From JAHZKN01 sp965250205 (GTDB taxonomy: Bacteria; Pseudomonadota; Alphaproteobacteria; Rhizobiales; Hyphomicrobiaceae): a stretch of DNA of 64,000 bases. The stretch is from contig CBDFNK010000017.1 of assembly GCA_965250205.1 (NCBI GenBank), forward strand, positions 1 through 64,000, written 5' to 3'. This document shows positions 1 through 9,317 of the stretch, piece after piece. The translations under genes and the position numbers were made by a program. Positions within the stretch are counted from its first letter, which is position 1. Every line of letters begins with the position of its first letter. Below the pieces are notes generated by a model. It was not told the DNA's origin, made no database searches, and saw only the letters and a list, made by a program, of their open reading frames with translations.

Positions 1-778
1 GCTTGATGAGTTCGGCGTAACACCTAAGGTGATCGCTGGCACCTCGATTGGTGCCATCTTTGGCGCTGCCTACGCATCAGGTATCAGCGGCAGAGATCTT
101 CGCAATCACACCACCGAGGTGTTGACCCGAAGGTATGATCTTGTGCGCGATGTGCTTTCAGCGCGCGCAATGTCAGCACAATCTGCGCTCAAACTGGTTG
201 CGGGACGTGGTTCACTACTCTCTCCTGAGGCACTTCTTGACATCGTATTGCCTGCTGACGTGGCAGACACGTTTGAAGATCTCAAGATCCCACTGCACAT
301 CGTTGCCAGTGACTACTACGCACTTGAACCAAAAATTTTTACGACAGGACCACTTAAACCAGCCGTCGCTGCCAGTATGGCCCTACCGGTCATCTTTCAC
401 CCTGTAACCATTGACGGTCGCACGTTGATGGATGGTGGATTTGTCAATCCGTTGCCGTTTGACGTGTTGGATGGCATGGCCGATATCTTGATCGCAGTTG
501 ATGTCAGCGGCATTACCAAGCAGCCCAATGGCGGCAAACCACCAGCGATGATAGAAACACTATTTTCTCTGTCATTCTTTTTTGAACGCTCGCTTATTCG
601 AGAAAAGCTGAAAGCAAGACAACCTGATATCTATGTTGAAGCGGGCACAGGCACATTTAATGTCCTGGACTTTCTCAAAGTTACCGAAATTCTTGAAAAG
701 GCCGAACCCGCTAAAGCGCGTTTTAAAACCCAATTGGCACGCGCTCTGGAATCCAAAACCCTACCGATTGAAGACTAA
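1..778 (+). CDS. patatin-like phospholipase family protein, 5'-truncated by the window edge
   Basis: The reading frame is open from base 2 and enters the window without a start codon, so the N-terminus lies upstream. The visible part starts just before the nucleophile elbow GTSIG (GxSxG), and the second dyad motif DGG follows about 130 residues later in 'LMDGGFVNPLPF'. This Ser-Asp dyad is diagnostic of the patatin/NTE (RssA-like) lipid acyl hydrolases. The oxyanion-hole Gly-rich motif expected earlier is outside the window. Substrate is not predictable. It converges with tadA, 12 bases away. The GTG at base 29 lies inside the conserved core and cannot be the true start. Confidence 0.88.
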   Translation, partial: LDEFGVTPKVIAGTSIGAIFGAAYASGISGRDLRNHTTEVLTRRYDLVRDVLSARAMSAQSALKLVAGRGSLLSPEALLDIVLPADVADTFEDLKIPLHIVASDYYALEPKIFTTGPLKPAVAASMALPVIFHPVTIDGRTLMDGGFVNPLPFDVLDGMADILIAVDVSGITKQPNGGKPPAMIETLFSLSFFFERSLIREKLKARQPDIYVEAGTGTFNVLDFLKVTEILEKAEPAKARFKTQLARALESKTLPIED

Positions 779-790
779 GTATGGGCGACA

Positions 791-1255
791 CTACTGGCTT
801 CGACGGTCAGCAAAAAACGATTTGAGCAGGCGGGCTGCTCCAAGTTCACCAATGCCGCCATAAACCTCTGGGGCGTGGTGACAGGTGCTGTGACTGAAAA
901 CGCGGGCCCCGTTTTCAACGCCGCCGCTTTTGGCATCAAGCGCACCAAAGTACAGCCTGCGAATGCGGGCATTTGAAATGACAGCAGCGCACATCGGACA
1001 GGGTTCTAGAGTGACATAGAGATCGTGACCAGGCAGGCGTTGAGACTGGGCTTTCTGGCAACCTTGGCGGATGACGAGCATTTCAGCGTGTGCCGATGGA
1101 TCTGAGGTTTCCAGTGTGCGGTTGCCATCAATTGCAACAACTTTACCGCTGGGGTCGACGAGCACCGCGCCAACCGGCACCTCGCCGCGTTCGGCTGCGG
1201 CACGTGCTGCGTCCAATGCGACGTCCATATAGCGTTGCTCGGTTTGTGATGCCAT
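791..1255 (-). CDS. tadA: tRNA-specific adenosine deaminase TadA
   Basis: Converts wobble adenosine 34 of tRNA-Arg(ACG) to inosine in the cytoplasm. The 154-residue length fits the family. The zinc/catalytic motif HAEM (His ligand and proton-shuttling Glu) sits near residue 56, and the second zinc motif PCPMC near residue 87. The downstream 'ARVFSH' region is also typical of TadA rather than of cytidine or guanine deaminases. It is divergent from rluB with a 32-base gap, so the two promoters must overlap or lie within the genes. Guanine deaminase is the main alternative but fits less well. Confidence 0.93.
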   Translation of the reverse strand: MASQTEQRYMDVALDAARAAAERGEVPVGAVLVDPSGKVVAIDGNRTLETSDPSAHAEMLVIRQGCQKAQSQRLPGHDLYVTLEPCPMCAAVISNARIRRLYFGALDAKSGGVENGARVFSHSTCHHAPEVYGGIGELGAARLLKSFFADRRSQ

Positions 1256-1287
1256 AACGGGCGCATCTTTCCAGTTGAGAACTGCTT

Positions 1288-2397
1288 ATGTCACCACGCC
1301 CTAAAAATCCACCAACAAAAGGCAATCCGCAACGCGCCTCAAAGGCGCCTCGGTCGCGTGGGGGTAAGGCGCCTGGTGTAAAGCCGAAGCAACACGCAGC
1401 GGTCAAGTCCCATAGATCAAAACGATCCGTGACTGAAACCAAAGTCAAGGTCAAGTCGGGAGAAGCAACTGGCAGAGATAAGACACCGGCAAAGGGTGAC
1501 CGTATCGCCAAGGTGATGGCGCGCGCCGGGCTGTGTTCCAGACGTGAAGCAGAGCGCTGGATTGAAGAGGGTCGGGTTCGCATTAATGGCAAGAGCCTCA
1601 AAACACCGGCATATGATGTGGCGCGGCGGGATCGCATCGAGGTGGATGGTCAACCGTTGCCGGCGCGCGAGCCGGTTCGGTTGTGGCGCTATCACAAACC
1701 CAGAGGATTGGTGACAACGCATCGTGATCCGCAAGGACGCAAAACTGTGTTTGATGCGTTGCCGGCAACGCTGCCGCGGGTGATCTCCATCGGCCGCCTC
1801 GATTATAATACCGAAGGTCTGCTGCTGTTGACCAATGATGGTGACCTGGCACGCTACCTGGAGTTACCAGCGACTGGTTGGGTGCGTCGTTATCGTGTAC
1901 GTGCCCATGGTCGTGTCACCGAGGACCAGCTCAAAGCCTTGAGTGATGGTATTACCGTTGAGGGCATCAAATATGGTCCTATTGAAGCAACACTCGACGT
2001 CCAGCAAGGGGCCAACCAATGGCTGACACTGGGCTTGCGTGAAGGCAAGAACCGCGAGGTGCGCCGTGTTCTTGGTGCCTTGGGTCTTGAGGTCAATCGT
2101 CTGATCCGCATCTCATATGGTCCGTTTCAACTGCTTGATTTGAAGCCAGGGCAAACCGATCTCGTGCGCCGCAAAACGCTGGCAGAACAAATGGGGCCTA
2201 AGCTTGCCGAAGAGTTTCAGTTATCAGGCGAGGAAGACGTTGCCCCGACACTGCGCCGTGGACCTAGAAAGCGTCGTGCAGAACCAGAGGACATGGTGCG
2301 CTCGCCATCGAGATCACCACAACGAGACAAATCGACGAAAGGTCAGCGCCCAAAACCCAAGGCCCAACGCAGTTCGCATAAGGGGCGCGCCAAATGA
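1288..2397 (+). CDS. rluB: 23S rRNA pseudouridine synthase, RluB/RsuA family
   Basis: Isomerises a uridine of large-subunit rRNA (U2605 in E. coli RluB) to pseudouridine. An N-terminal basic extension of about 70 residues precedes an S4 RNA-binding domain (about 72-115, 'MARAGLCSRREAERWI'). The catalytic core carries the family signature GRLDYNTEGLLLLTNDG with the catalytic Asp near 172. A second Lys/Arg/Pro-rich disordered tail begins near 315. These basic tails are common in alphaproteobacterial RluB and make the protein longer than the E. coli enzyme. Its stop overlaps the rsmD start by 4 bases (ATGA), so the two rRNA modification genes are translationally coupled. Confidence 0.92.
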   Translation: MSPRPKNPPTKGNPQRASKAPRSRGGKAPGVKPKQHAAVKSHRSKRSVTETKVKVKSGEATGRDKTPAKGDRIAKVMARAGLCSRREAERWIEEGRVRINGKSLKTPAYDVARRDRIEVDGQPLPAREPVRLWRYHKPRGLVTTHRDPQGRKTVFDALPATLPRVISIGRLDYNTEGLLLLTNDGDLARYLELPATGWVRRYRVRAHGRVTEDQLKALSDGITVEGIKYGPIEATLDVQQGANQWLTLGLREGKNREVRRVLGALGLEVNRLIRISYGPFQLLDLKPGQTDLVRRKTLAEQMGPKLAEEFQLSGEEDVAPTLRRGPRKRRAEPEDMVRSPSRSPQRDKSTKGQRPKPKAQRSSHKGRAK

Positions 2398-2957
2398 GGG
2401 TGGTTGGCGGACGTTTGCGTGGCCGTGCGTTGGCGGCGCCGCACAGCGATAACATCCGACCGACTTCAGATCGGGTTCGTGAGTCCGTATTCAACATCTT
2501 AGAGCATGGGGCCAGTGACGTGAGCCTCAATGATGGGCGGGTAATCGACTTGTTTGCAGGAACAGGTGCGCTGGGCGTTGAAGCCTTGTCTCGAGGCGCG
2601 CGTTTTTGTCTTTTTATCGAGCAGGCTCTTGAAGCGCGTGCCCTTATCCGTGCCAATGTGGAAACGTTTGGGCTCACCGGCGTCAGCAAGATTTTTCGTC
2701 GCGATGCAACGGACTTAGGTCCCATCGGAACCCTGGCGCCATTTCACCTGGCGTTTTTAGATCCACCCTATGGCAAGGCGCTTGGTGAAGCGGGTCTCAA
2801 ATCTATGCGTGATGGCGGTTGGCTGGCCCCAGCCGCTTGCGTTGTCTTGGAAGAACACCTGAAAAGCGAGATTGGTGCGGTAGATGGATATGAAGTGATC
2901 GATACGCGCAGTTATGGCGAGACGCAGGTGCGCATCTATCGTTTTGCGGGTCAGTAG
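2394..2957 (+). CDS. rsmD: 16S rRNA (guanine966-N2)-methyltransferase RsmD
   Basis: Methylates N2 of G966 in 16S rRNA on the assembled 30S subunit. The protein starts with the family N-terminus 'MRVVGGRLRGRAL', followed by 'RPTSDRVRESVFNIL'. The SAM-binding motif DLFAGTGALG is near residue 52, and the catalytic motif IV appears as LDPPYGK near 124. At 187 residues it has the normal length. The start overlaps the rluB stop in an ATGA arrangement. It converges with mutL across 15 bases. Confidence 0.94.
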   Translation: MRVVGGRLRGRALAAPHSDNIRPTSDRVRESVFNILEHGASDVSLNDGRVIDLFAGTGALGVEALSRGARFCLFIEQALEARALIRANVETFGLTGVSKIFRRDATDLGPIGTLAPFHLAFLDPPYGKALGEAGLKSMRDGGWLAPAACVVLEEHLKSEIGAVDGYEVIDTRSYGETQVRIYRFAGQ

Positions 2958-2972
2958 GGCAAACGCCTTTCG

Positions 2973-4790
2973 CTAGCTGCGCCCAAACAAACGTTCAATA
3001 TCCGTCAGTTTGAGTTCGACATAGGTCGGGCGGCCATGATTGCATTGGCCAGAATAGGGTGTCGCTTCCATATCGCGGAGAAGCGCATTCATTTCTTGTG
3101 GTGTCAGGCGGCGTCCGGCCCTGACACTGCCATGGCAGGCCATGCGTGAACACACCGCTTCCAGTTTGTCTTTCAAGGCAAAACTCTGGCCATTGCTGCG
3201 AATTTCATCGGCTAGGTCTTGCACAAGACCTTTGACATTGCAGTTCCCAAGGAGAGCGGGGACTTCGCGTACCGCAATTGCCCCTTGGCCAAAGGCCTCA
3301 ACAACCAAACCAAGTTCCGCCAGCTCTTCTGCGCGTTCGCTAAGCGCTTGAGCGTCATCGTCATCAAGCTCGATCACCTCGGGAATGAGAAGCCCTTGGC
3401 GGGCAACGCCGCCGTTGCCAAGTGCGTTCTTCATGCGCTCATAGACGAGGCGTTCGTGTGCCGCATGTTGATCGACAATCACGACGGAGTGTTCTGTTTG
3501 GGCGACAATATAGGTTTCATGCAGTTGCGCGCGCGCGGCTCCGAGCGGGCATTGCACGGCGTCACTTTGCACAATGTCAACCGACGCATCTGCATTGCCG
3601 CTCGGCGTGTTGACGGCCTCAAATGGAGCCTGCAACTCCTCTGCAAGTCCACCCCGCGACATGCGTGGTGGATAGATGGGTCGATTTCCGTTGGCTGGTG
3701 TGTGTTGTCCTGTAATGGCTGCGCCAGCTGCGGATGACAATACGGAGCCTGCCAAAGTATCGATGGTTTTGACACCGCCAAAGGCGCTGGCCTGGTGACC
3801 GGCTTGGGCAAGGGCTGAACGCATTGCGGAGATTAGGAGGCCGCGAACACGGCCCGCATCACGAAAGCGCACTTCCACTTTCGCAGGGTGAACATTGACG
3901 TCAACATCTTGAGGTGTGACGTCGACAAACAGGGCTAACATCGGCGAACGCCCGCGTGGCAACAGATCGCCATAGGCAGCACGTACAGCACCAAACAATA
4001 ATTTATCTTTTACAGGCCGACCATTGACGAACAAAAACTGCTGGCTGGCATCGGCGCGGTTGAGCGTTGGCAGGCCAATGAAACCGCGCACCTTGGCAGC
4101 TTCCGTGCCGGCGCTCACCGGAATGGCATCATCAAGAAAGTCCTTGCCCATAATCCGCCCGAGGCGAGCTAAGAGATCGGCGCCGCTGATGCCAGACTTT
4201 GGCAATGCAAGTGCCGTGCGCTGTCCGGTGGTCACCGAAAACGCAATATCTGGATGGGCCATAGCGATGCGCTTCATGATTTCGTTGATGGCTTGGTTTT
4301 CTGCTCGCTCTGATTTGACAAACTTCAGGCGCGCAGGTGTTGCAGAAAATAGGTCACGTACTTCAACCTTGGTGCCAACGTTGCTGGCGGCAGGTTTCAG
4401 CGCTTCTTTACGACCTCGGTCAACGACGATCTCAAAACCTTGCCCTGCCTTTTGACAGCTGACAATTGATAACTGCGCAACAGAGCCGATGGACGGTAGG
4501 GCTTCGCCACGAAAGCCAAGCGTTGAGATGGTTGAAAGGTCATCATCGGCGAGTTTGGATGTGGCATGGCGTTCAACGCTGAGCGCCAGGTCTTGTTTAG
4601 ACATGCCCCGGCCATTGTCGGTGACGCGGATGAGCGATAATCCACCGTTGACCGTGACCACTTCGATGTCGCCTGCGCCAGCATCGATGGCGTTTTCGAC
4701 CAGCTCTTTGACAACGCTTGCGGGGCGTTCAATGACTTCGCCTGCGGCAATGCGATTGACAGTTTGTGGTGGCAGTTGGCGGATGGCCAT
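2973..4790 (-). CDS. mutL: DNA mismatch repair protein MutL, endonuclease type
   Basis: Couples MutS mismatch recognition to strand removal. The N-terminal GHKL ATPase has all motifs: 'ELVENAIDAGA' (Mg-binding), 'DNGRGM', and 'GFRGEAL'. The C-terminal dimerisation domain keeps the nicking motif DQHA-x2-E-x4-E (DQHAAHERLVYE), the 'ACHGSVRAG' segment and the terminal 'CNHGRP' motif. It should therefore be an intrinsic MutL endonuclease, unlike E. coli MutL. The start used is the ATG giving MAIRQLPPQTV, the usual N-terminus; the frame stays open 25 codons upstream but that extension is not conserved-looking. Confidence 0.95.
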   Translation of the reverse strand: MAIRQLPPQTVNRIAAGEVIERPASVVKELVENAIDAGAGDIEVVTVNGGLSLIRVTDNGRGMSKQDLALSVERHATSKLADDDLSTISTLGFRGEALPSIGSVAQLSIVSCQKAGQGFEIVVDRGRKEALKPAASNVGTKVEVRDLFSATPARLKFVKSERAENQAINEIMKRIAMAHPDIAFSVTTGQRTALALPKSGISGADLLARLGRIMGKDFLDDAIPVSAGTEAAKVRGFIGLPTLNRADASQQFLFVNGRPVKDKLLFGAVRAAYGDLLPRGRSPMLALFVDVTPQDVDVNVHPAKVEVRFRDAGRVRGLLISAMRSALAQAGHQASAFGGVKTIDTLAGSVLSSAAGAAITGQHTPANGNRPIYPPRMSRGGLAEELQAPFEAVNTPSGNADASVDIVQSDAVQCPLGAARAQLHETYIVAQTEHSVVIVDQHAAHERLVYERMKNALGNGGVARQGLLIPEVIELDDDDAQALSERAEELAELGLVVEAFGQGAIAVREVPALLGNCNVKGLVQDLADEIRSNGQSFALKDKLEAVCSRMACHGSVRAGRRLTPQEMNALLRDMEATPYSGQCNHGRPTYVELKLTDIERLFGRS

Positions 4791-4909
4791 CGGCTGAGCT
4801 CCTGTATCAGGATCTCTCATAGCGCGTCTCGTGATTCGTCCCCAGGGGTTGGGGAGGGCGATCACGGCGTCATCCCCAGCTCAGCAGGATGCTCTCGAAT
4901 AACAACAGG

Positions 4910-6268
4910 TTAGGATGCTGCCAGATTCTCCCTTGTCAGGGTTTTGGCGAGTTCAACGGCCGGTTGATCGAACGGGTCGATATCAAGAGCAAAGCCAGCC
5001 AGGATCGTCTCCAGCATAAAATGCATCAATAGGGCACCAATGTTTTGCTCGTCGAGTGTGGGAATATCAATGGTGCGTACCGGTCGGCCTGCTTGGAAAA
5101 GCGCTTCAACAATGGCAAGCGACTGGGCATGAACCACATCGCCGATCGTTTTTCCGGCCATGTAGTCTGCACCAACGCTTCGTGCCATGTCTGCATCAAT
5201 GCGCGGGCCTGTCCCTTGGTTGGCAACACGAAGCACCGTGAACAGGAAATTGCGTGGACCGTCCATAAACAATTGAAGTTGGCTGTGTTGATCCCGTGGC
5301 CCAAGCGTTGCCAAGGGTGTTGTGCCTTTGCCCGCTTTGCCAAGGCTCTCAGCCCACAGTTGGACAAACCAATTTGAAAATCGTGCCAAGCGATCCGAAT
5401 ACGGCATCATCACCAGGTTTGAGATGGATTGGCTGTCAGCGGCTGCTAAGGCAACCGCAGCGCCCAAGGCTGGTGGACAGTGTTGGGGATCTACTGCAGA
5501 CATCATTTGTTGCACGACATTGTCTGCACCGCGTCGAATGGCGTGCGCGTCGAGACCGCGTGCAAGCGCTGGCAAAAGGCCGACATTTGTGAGGCATGAA
5601 AAGCGCCCGCCAATGCCCGTGTGGTGATCCAACATCGGAATGCGATGCGCTTCAAAGAGTTCACGCAGGCTGTTGCGTTTGCCGTCCACACTTGGTTCAG
5701 AAAGGCCAAGGAACAGGGTTGGAATCGCAACTTCAAGTCCGGCTGCTTTGACGGCGCTGAGCGCTGTAATCGCCTGGGCCAACGTTTCGGTTGTGCCGCC
5801 TGATTTTGAGATGATGACGAAGCGTGTGGTGGCAAGATCGCCTTCGTCCAATGTGCCAAGTTGCGTCAGGGGATCGAGGTTATCGTAAAAGCGCGTGCGT
5901 GGGCGCGAGCGATCATAAACGTTGGCCCCACCCGGAATGTTCCAGCCAGAAACCTGGGCCAGTGTTTGCCCGCCAAGGCCTGATCCACCTGTGCCGAAAA
6001 ACAGAATGCGTTGCGCGCCTTTGGAAAGCTTTTCAAGCGCGCGGGTGGCGTGATCAATGTCGTCTTTGTCTTGTGCAATTTTGAGCAGCGGTAAGGTATC
6101 ATCATGATAGGCCGCTTTCAGCCGCTCTAACCCGGCTGCAACTTTGTCGAGCGCGCAGGAAAGATCAGCCTGGCTTAAACCTATACCCAAAATGGGGTCG
6201 GCCAAGCAGCCATGAATAGAGTGATGATACAGGGCGTCTGTATTCTGGGGCTCAGGGCGTGCGCCCAT
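4910..6268 (-). CDS. pgi: glucose-6-phosphate isomerase
   Basis: Interconverts glucose-6-phosphate and fructose-6-phosphate. The two SIS sugar-phosphate-binding subdomains are visible: 'FFGTGGSGLGG' near residue 90 and 'ISKSGGTTETLAQ' near 153 (the classical SKSGGTTET phosphate loop). At 452 residues it is shorter than the 550-residue E. coli enzyme and belongs to the divergent short type seen in several alphaproteobacteria. It lies between the M16 peptidase pair and mutL on the same strand with gaps of about 45 and 120 bases. Confidence 0.88.
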   Translation of the reverse strand: MGARPEPQNTDALYHHSIHGCLADPILGIGLSQADLSCALDKVAAGLERLKAAYHDDTLPLLKIAQDKDDIDHATRALEKLSKGAQRILFFGTGGSGLGGQTLAQVSGWNIPGGANVYDRSRPRTRFYDNLDPLTQLGTLDEGDLATTRFVIISKSGGTTETLAQAITALSAVKAAGLEVAIPTLFLGLSEPSVDGKRNSLRELFEAHRIPMLDHHTGIGGRFSCLTNVGLLPALARGLDAHAIRRGADNVVQQMMSAVDPQHCPPALGAAVALAAADSQSISNLVMMPYSDRLARFSNWFVQLWAESLGKAGKGTTPLATLGPRDQHSQLQLFMDGPRNFLFTVLRVANQGTGPRIDADMARSVGADYMAGKTIGDVVHAQSLAIVEALFQAGRPVRTIDIPTLDEQNIGALLMHFMLETILAGFALDIDPFDQPAVELAKTLTRENLAAS

Positions 6269-6314
6269 TGTGGCTTCCTTTGCGAGACGATCTTCAAGAT
6301 TCGCTCAATCGAGC

Positions 6315-7712
6315 TTAGCTCTTATCGCCGGGCTTTTGGGGTTTGCCAACAATGGTGACAATTAAATTGTCAGTATCCAACAACCTTTTTGCGACCTGTT
6401 TTACGTCATCCATGGTGATGTCAGAAATCAACTTGTTGCGATTAGTGAGATATTCAGGTCCAAAGCCCTCTTCCAACAACCCCAACAGCTGACTAGCGAT
6501 CTTACCGCCGGTATCAAATCTCAATGCATAAGAGCCCACGAGGTAACTCTTGGCGTTTTTAAATTCATCCATCGTCGGACCATCCTTGGCAATGGCCACT
6601 AACTCGGAGCGAATAACATCGAGGGATTGGTCAATGGCGTCATTGCGCGTGGCAACGCTTCCTGAATAGACGGATGTATGCCGGTAGGGGAGAATGTAAC
6701 TATAGACCGAGTAAGCAAGACCACGCTTCTCGCGCACTTCTTCCATCAGGCGAGAGGCAAATCCACCGCCGCCAATAATGTGATTGAGAACAAAAGCCGA
6801 CATAAAGTCCGGGTCTTTGCGCGCCATGGCACCAAGTCCAAAAACAGCAACAGACTGCGGTACATTCATTTCAACGACTTTGCGGATGCCACCCGTTACC
6901 GGTTTGACTTGGGGCACATCGCGCAAGTCAGCTTTTTCTGCAAGTTCGCCAAAGACTTGATCAAGCAGTTTGATGAGCGTGGCCTCGTCGATATCGCCAA
7001 CAACGGCAACCTTGAGACTGCTACGAGCAAAAATACGATTGCGATAACCGGTGAGATCTTGGGCGCTGATTGATTTGATTGACGCGTCAGTGCCGTTGGA
7101 CGGACGGCCATAAAGGTGTCCTTTAAAGGCCACCTCATACCACGTCTTAGCTGCAACACGTTCTGGATTGCGAGCAGCAAAGGCAAGGCTCGCCAGCAAT
7201 TGTTTGCGCATGCGCTCAATGGCGTCTTTGTCAAAGCGCGGCTTGGTAATGGCCAGCCGCAGCAAGTCGGCAGCAGGGTCAAGATTTTTTGTCAGCGTTT
7301 TGAAGTTGCCGTAAAAGCCATCTTTGGTTTCTGAAAAGCTGAGGCGAACGGCAAGGCCTTCGATCTTTTCCTGGAAAGCATTTGAATCGAGATCGCCAGC
7401 GCCCTCATCCAACATCGAGGTGAGGAAGTTGGCGAGGCCTTCTTTGCCATCAGGGTCTTGAGAGCTGCCGCCCTCAAAAACAAATTTCAAGGATACGAGT
7501 GGCACGGAATGGTCTTCGACCAGCCAGGCTTCAATGCCGTTCTTTGTTTTAAGTTGTTTGACTTCCATGGCGTCGGCAATTCTCGGCTGAATGAGGAAAA
7601 GACTAGCTGCTAGACACACCATCACATAGGCAAACCGTGTGAGGGTGCCGGTTCGGCGGACGGTTTTGAGTGATTGCCCGCGCGATGACGGCAACTTAGA
7701 TGCTGAATTCAT
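6315..7712 (-). CDS. M16-family peptidase homologue lacking the zinc site
   Basis: Second member of a tandem M16 pair. A signal peptide/anchor (hydrophobic 'FAYVMVCLAASLFLIQ') precedes an M16 domain, but the HxxEH zinc motif of the catalytic partner is replaced by NFLTS at the aligned position. The C-terminal M16 domain keeps the substrate-contact segment 'GLAYSVYSY'. By analogy with mitochondrial processing peptidase and bacterial M16B heterodimers, this is probably the non-catalytic subunit acting with the upstream gene product in the periplasm. The ATG at 7712 has a good ribosome site (GGAG, 8 bases away); a GTG at 7733 is possible. Confidence 0.88.
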   Translation of the reverse strand: MNSASKLPSSRGQSLKTVRRTGTLTRFAYVMVCLAASLFLIQPRIADAMEVKQLKTKNGIEAWLVEDHSVPLVSLKFVFEGGSSQDPDGKEGLANFLTSMLDEGAGDLDSNAFQEKIEGLAVRLSFSETKDGFYGNFKTLTKNLDPAADLLRLAITKPRFDKDAIERMRKQLLASLAFAARNPERVAAKTWYEVAFKGHLYGRPSNGTDASIKSISAQDLTGYRNRIFARSSLKVAVVGDIDEATLIKLLDQVFGELAEKADLRDVPQVKPVTGGIRKVVEMNVPQSVAVFGLGAMARKDPDFMSAFVLNHIIGGGGFASRLMEEVREKRGLAYSVYSYILPYRHTSVYSGSVATRNDAIDQSLDVIRSELVAIAKDGPTMDEFKNAKSYLVGSYALRFDTGGKIASQLLGLLEEGFGPEYLTNRNKLISDITMDDVKQVAKRLLDTDNLIVTIVGKPQKPGDKS

Positions 7713-7733
7713 GATCTGGTCTCCAAGTTGCAC

Positions 7734-9152
7734 TTAGCCGCGACCGGCTGCTGGGGTTTGCGTGCTTTTTGCAGCAGCAGGCACCGGTGCTGGCACCAGT
7801 GTACCGGTGACCGAGCGGCGAATGTCCAAGTGCTTTTCGGCGACCTTTTTTAGATCTTCGACTGTGATCGTTTCAATCTTTTTGGGCCAGGCTTCAATAT
7901 CTGCAATCGACCGGCCAACGGCCAATTCGTAGCCATAGCGTCGTGCCAATGTTGATTGGCTATCGCTGTCATAGACATATTGGGCGATTTCACCCGCTTT
8001 GGCTCGGTCGAGTTCTTCCTGGGTGACACCGTTTTTGCGCACCTCTTCGATCACGGCATCGAGACCGGATTCAACGGTTTTGAGGTCAACGCCATCGGCG
8101 GCGATGGCATAGAGCGCAATCTTGCCGCTATCAATCGCGGTGCTCCAATAGCCACCGTCAGCGGATGATGCGGTTTTGTCCTTCACAACCATCTTTTTGT
8201 ACAAGCGGCTTGTCGGTCCATCTGCCAGGATTGTGGCCAGCAACGTCAGCGCCTCAGCCTCGCCAGGCGCGGCTGTTTCAGAACTCGGCGCGATATAGTC
8301 GCGGTGCAATGAGGCTTTGCCAGCACGCGGGTCTGCAATATCAACGCGTCGCGCAGAGCGATGCGGTGGATCTTGCGGACGGGTCCGTGTTGCAGCGATC
8401 TCGGGGTTGGCTGACAACTTGCCATAGGTTTGTTTCGCGAGCGCCAATGCTTCGGTGCCCGTCACATCACCGGCAACGACGAGGATCGCATTGTTGGGTG
8501 CATAGAAGTGTTTGTAGAAAGTCAGCGCATCCTTGCGTGACAGCTTCTCCATCTCATGCTCCCAACCGATGATTGGAATGCCATAAGGGTGGGAGTAATA
8601 AAGTGTTGCGTCCATTTGCTCTGACAAAATAGCTGATGGGCTATTTTCAATGCGGGAGCGGCGTTCTTCGAGAATTACGTTGCGCTCGGTGACAACATCG
8701 TTTTCTGAGAGTTGCAAGTTGACCATGCGGTCCGCTTCCATCTCCATCACCGTTTTCAAATGCTCCTTGGCAATGCGCTGGAAGTAGGCCGTCGCGTCGT
8801 GCCCTGTGAATGCATTGTCCTGGCCACCCAGTCGCGCCACGATTTTGGAAAATTCTCCCGATGGGATTTTTTGGGTCGACTTGAACATCAAGTGTTCGAG
8901 GAAGTGGGCGATGCCGGAAACGCCAGGCGTCTCATCGGCCGCACCGACACGATAAAACACCATGTGCGTGACAACGGGTGCACGCGTATTGGGGATCACC
9001 ACGACCTGCATGCCATTGTCGAGTTTGTACTCCTCCACTTTGACGGCGGGTGTCGCGTTGGCGGTAAGTGTTGGTGTCAGAAGGGTCATGATCAACAAAA
9101 GGCTCTTGGTTAGAGAATAGCCGAATGGGTTGCCAAATGGTTTAAAAGTCAC
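7734..9152 (-). CDS. M16-family zinc metallopeptidase, catalytic subunit
   Basis: Zinc endopeptidase of the insulinase/pitrilysin clan. The inverted zinc motif HFLEH is intact, and the distal Glu ligand region ('ERNVILEERRSRIEN') follows about 70 residues on. The C-terminal domain has the usual 'AP...AAPGEAEALTLLA' pattern. The GTG at 9152 gives a plausible signal peptide ('SLLLIMTLLTPTLTANA') and has GGAG 10 bases upstream. An ATG at 9272 would add 40 Pro/Ser-rich residues that do not look like a signal sequence. The stop abuts the inactive M16 gene, so both are surely co-expressed and likely form a heterodimer. Confidence 0.9.
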   Translation of the reverse strand: MTFKPFGNPFGYSLTKSLLLIMTLLTPTLTANATPAVKVEEYKLDNGMQVVVIPNTRAPVVTHMVFYRVGAADETPGVSGIAHFLEHLMFKSTQKIPSGEFSKIVARLGGQDNAFTGHDATAYFQRIAKEHLKTVMEMEADRMVNLQLSENDVVTERNVILEERRSRIENSPSAILSEQMDATLYYSHPYGIPIIGWEHEMEKLSRKDALTFYKHFYAPNNAILVVAGDVTGTEALALAKQTYGKLSANPEIAATRTRPQDPPHRSARRVDIADPRAGKASLHRDYIAPSSETAAPGEAEALTLLATILADGPTSRLYKKMVVKDKTASSADGGYWSTAIDSGKIALYAIAADGVDLKTVESGLDAVIEEVRKNGVTQEELDRAKAGEIAQYVYDSDSQSTLARRYGYELAVGRSIADIEAWPKKIETITVEDLKKVAEKHLDIRRSVTGTLVPAPVPAAAKSTQTPAAGRG

Positions 9153-9317
9153 GGGCTTAGATCTCCGGCTTGGTGTGCTGGGTTTGGAGCAAACGGCGCA
9201 TACCTGAAGGGGGACTGGAACTGGTGACAAGGTGGGGCTTCGGTCGCGGATGTCAAATGACAAGGTGTTCATATCTTCGTCAAAACATGGCTGAAAGTCC
9301 GTAACGGCTGGGCCGAT

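Noticed and set aside
4791..4865. N-terminal extension of mutL
   Set aside because: The usual MutL start MAIRQLPP lies downstream; the extension has no family support.
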